Shown here one piece after another: positions 62,701 to 64,000 of a stretch of 64,000 nt of DNA. The DNA lies in contig CM067536.1 in NCBI GenBank assembly GCA_034509925.1, positions 4,892,501 through 4,956,500 of the forward strand, read 5' to 3'. The DNA is from Hirudinaria manillensis. Taxonomy: Eukaryota; Annelida; Clitellata; Hirudinida; Hirudinidae. How positions within the stretch are numbered: position 1 is the stretch's first letter; each line of letters begins with the position of its first letter. The translations under genes and the position numbers were made by a program. Under the pieces are notes generated by a model, which was given only the letters and a program-made list of their open reading frames with translations, had not been told where the DNA came from and searched no databases.

Positions 62701-64000
62701 ACGAACACGCGTTTATAAGATAAAATAACTCATTGTCGTCAAATCTATTGATAAATTAAATCAATGAATATTCATTTCATAACCTCAGCCGTTGATGGAG
62801 GATGGAGCAAATGGTTCGAATGGAGCAAATGTAGTGCCTCATGTGGATTTGGAGGAAATCAAGTAAGGAGAAGGAAATGCGATTATCCAGCTCCTGCGTT
62901 TGAAGGTAGACCATGCGAAGGCGTGTCTGGCAACAAGAGATCGTGCTTCATCGCATTTTGCCGTAAGGATGCTTTCTGTTTCGAACAAAGCCTTTTATAA
63001 AAATAAAATCAAATAATAAAACAAGTTATTAAATAACGATTAACAAATTCTTTTCTTGACAGCCGTCGATGGAAACTGGGGACCCTGGTCGGTGTGGAGT
63101 TACGGAAACTCTACATGTGGCTTTGGAGGAACAAAATCGAGGACGAGAGAATGCGACAGTCCAGCTCCTCTTTACGGCGGCAGACCTTGTGATGGAGATT
63201 CTTTGGAACACGTTGAAGTTGAACTTCCCCCTTGTCGTTAGTTGCTAATCAGATTTTCAATTAAAATACATTCTATTTCTGTTATCCCGAAATATGGTCT
63301 CCTATTCAGCAATTAACGGAGGGTGGACAGCATGGACCGAATGGTCAAAGACGGCAGAAACTTGCGGCGACAATAAGGGAATTTCGGTCAGGACGAGAGA
63401 ATGCTCTAATCCAAAGCCAGCCTACGGTGGGGCAAACTGCGTAGGATACAGCTTTCACCCAAAGGCCGAACAACTTCCTCAGTGTCGTAAGTTAAGAATT
63501 TTTATTTGGTTGATATTCATACATTAAGGATACAATAATTCACTTTTAACAACACTATTTATTTGCAGCTGTTTGCGGTGGATGGTCGGTGTGGAGCGAA
63601 TGGTCGGAATGTAGCGTGAGTTGCGGTCTTAACGGAGTTACTTCGAGGATGAGAGTATGCGATAATCCAGCGCCCGCTAACGGTGGCGAGGCTTGCGACG
63701 GCGAAGCGTCTCAGAGCAAAGACTGTTCAGCGGCTCCTTGTCGTGAGAATCTTTCATTTGAACATTTAATTTTAGTTATTGGATTAGCCATTTGCCGTTT
63801 TCATCGGCGATGTCGTGTTTGTAGCGATTTGCGGAGGATGGAGTGGATGGTCGGAGTGGTCGAGTTGCAGCGCCAGTTGTGGTCAAGGAGGTCTGGTTGC
63901 CAGGAAGCGATTTTGTGATAATCCGGCACCTGAACACGGAGGTTCTACTTGCGAGGGAGAATCGACGGAATCGAGAAGCTGCAGTGGATCTCCGTGCTGT
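59704..64000 (+). CDS. secreted YP-rich / TSP1 protein, right copy, cut by window end
   Basis: Signal-peptide exons 59704-59731 and 60205-60231 encode MRLFIVILLGAVALAAPQ, of the same lengths as in the left gene but clearly diverged. Exon 60387-60922 encodes the [12 protein letters not shown] start and the KYPEPP array, 24 residues shorter than the left copy. The first TSP1 begins near 61020 with [17 protein letters not shown], the small exon near 61236-61277 and the insertion exon from 61434 follow. Repeats 2-10 start near 61681, 61988, 62254, 62495, 62790, 63062, 63310, 63569 and 63826. Residues are almost identical to the left gene, including which repeats lack cysteines. The last repeat runs to the window edge (SGSPCC), so presence of the fibrinogen domain is expected but not seen. 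No break is visible. Confidence 0.88.
60387..64000. repeat. right arm of a large inverted repeat
   Basis: Partner of 53883-57574 in opposite orientation; the spacer between arms is about 2.8 kb. Introns match as well as exons, so the similarity is not due to protein selection alone. Confidence 0.9.

Noticed and set aside
53883-64000. Palindrome as a pure assembly artefact
   Set aside because: The arms differ by scattered substitutions, small indels and a 72-bp repeat difference, and the signal-peptide exons are clearly distinct, so two real loci are more likely; long reads would settle it.

Overview
This is an AT-rich animal (metazoan) nuclear window. Genes are split by introns with GT-AG borders. 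The set includes a cilium gene (RSPH1), a Munc13-like exocytosis gene (BAIAP3), the DNA-damage adaptor MDC1, extracellular TSP1 and fibrinogen-like modules, and a FLYWCH-type Mutator transposon. RSPH1 together with MDC1 argues against a nematode. A mitochondrial acetyl-CoA hydrolase/CoA-transferase of the type found in many invertebrates argues against a vertebrate. I cannot name the phylum. I saw no viral or LTR-type element, tRNA, rRNA or CRISPR array.

Layout. 1-1362 (-): 5' part of an ADCK1-type mitochondrial kinase. 3648-4019 (-): a solitary intronless histone H2B gene. 4922-14246 (+): MDC1 orthologue (FHA, long disordered middle, tandem BRCT), a model of 19 phase-consistent exons and 1519 aa. 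15886-18957 (+): acetyl-CoA hydrolase/CoA-transferase, 8 exons, 472 aa. 20552-31120 (-): BAIAP3/Munc13-like protein whose introns carry microsatellites. 33344-35384 (+): GLUT6/8-like sugar transporter, 4 exons, 459 aa. 36433-37851 (+): an eight-exon gene for a 224-aa protein I do not recognise. 38604-39569: a decayed FLYWCH Mutator-like element with repeat-built inverted ends and a 9-bp target duplication. 40002-42593 (-): RSPH1. 43448-45226 and 47489-48830 (+): two tandem chymotrypsin-fold proteases, 271 aa each.

The most unusual part is 49339-64000. Two head-to-head genes encode secreted proteins with a signal peptide, an acidic Tyr/Glu stretch, a Pro-Tyr-Glu-Lys repeat tail and many one-exon TSP1 repeats. 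The left copy is complete, with 24 TSP1 modules, a fibrinogen-related domain and a second Tyr/Pro-rich acidic tail. The right copy runs off the window in repeat 10. From exon 3 onward the two arms are nearly identical, introns included, but their promoters and signal-peptide exons have diverged. Within the TSP1 array, nine repeats have lost the first and the fifth cysteine together, and one of them has also lost the second and sixth, so cysteines vanish in disulfide pairs.

The protease pair shows the same pattern: diverged 5' exons and a nearly identical interior including an intron. This suggests gene conversion acting on both paralogue pairs. Functionally the window is a chance neighbourhood of housekeeping genes on the left and secreted gut or matrix genes on the right.
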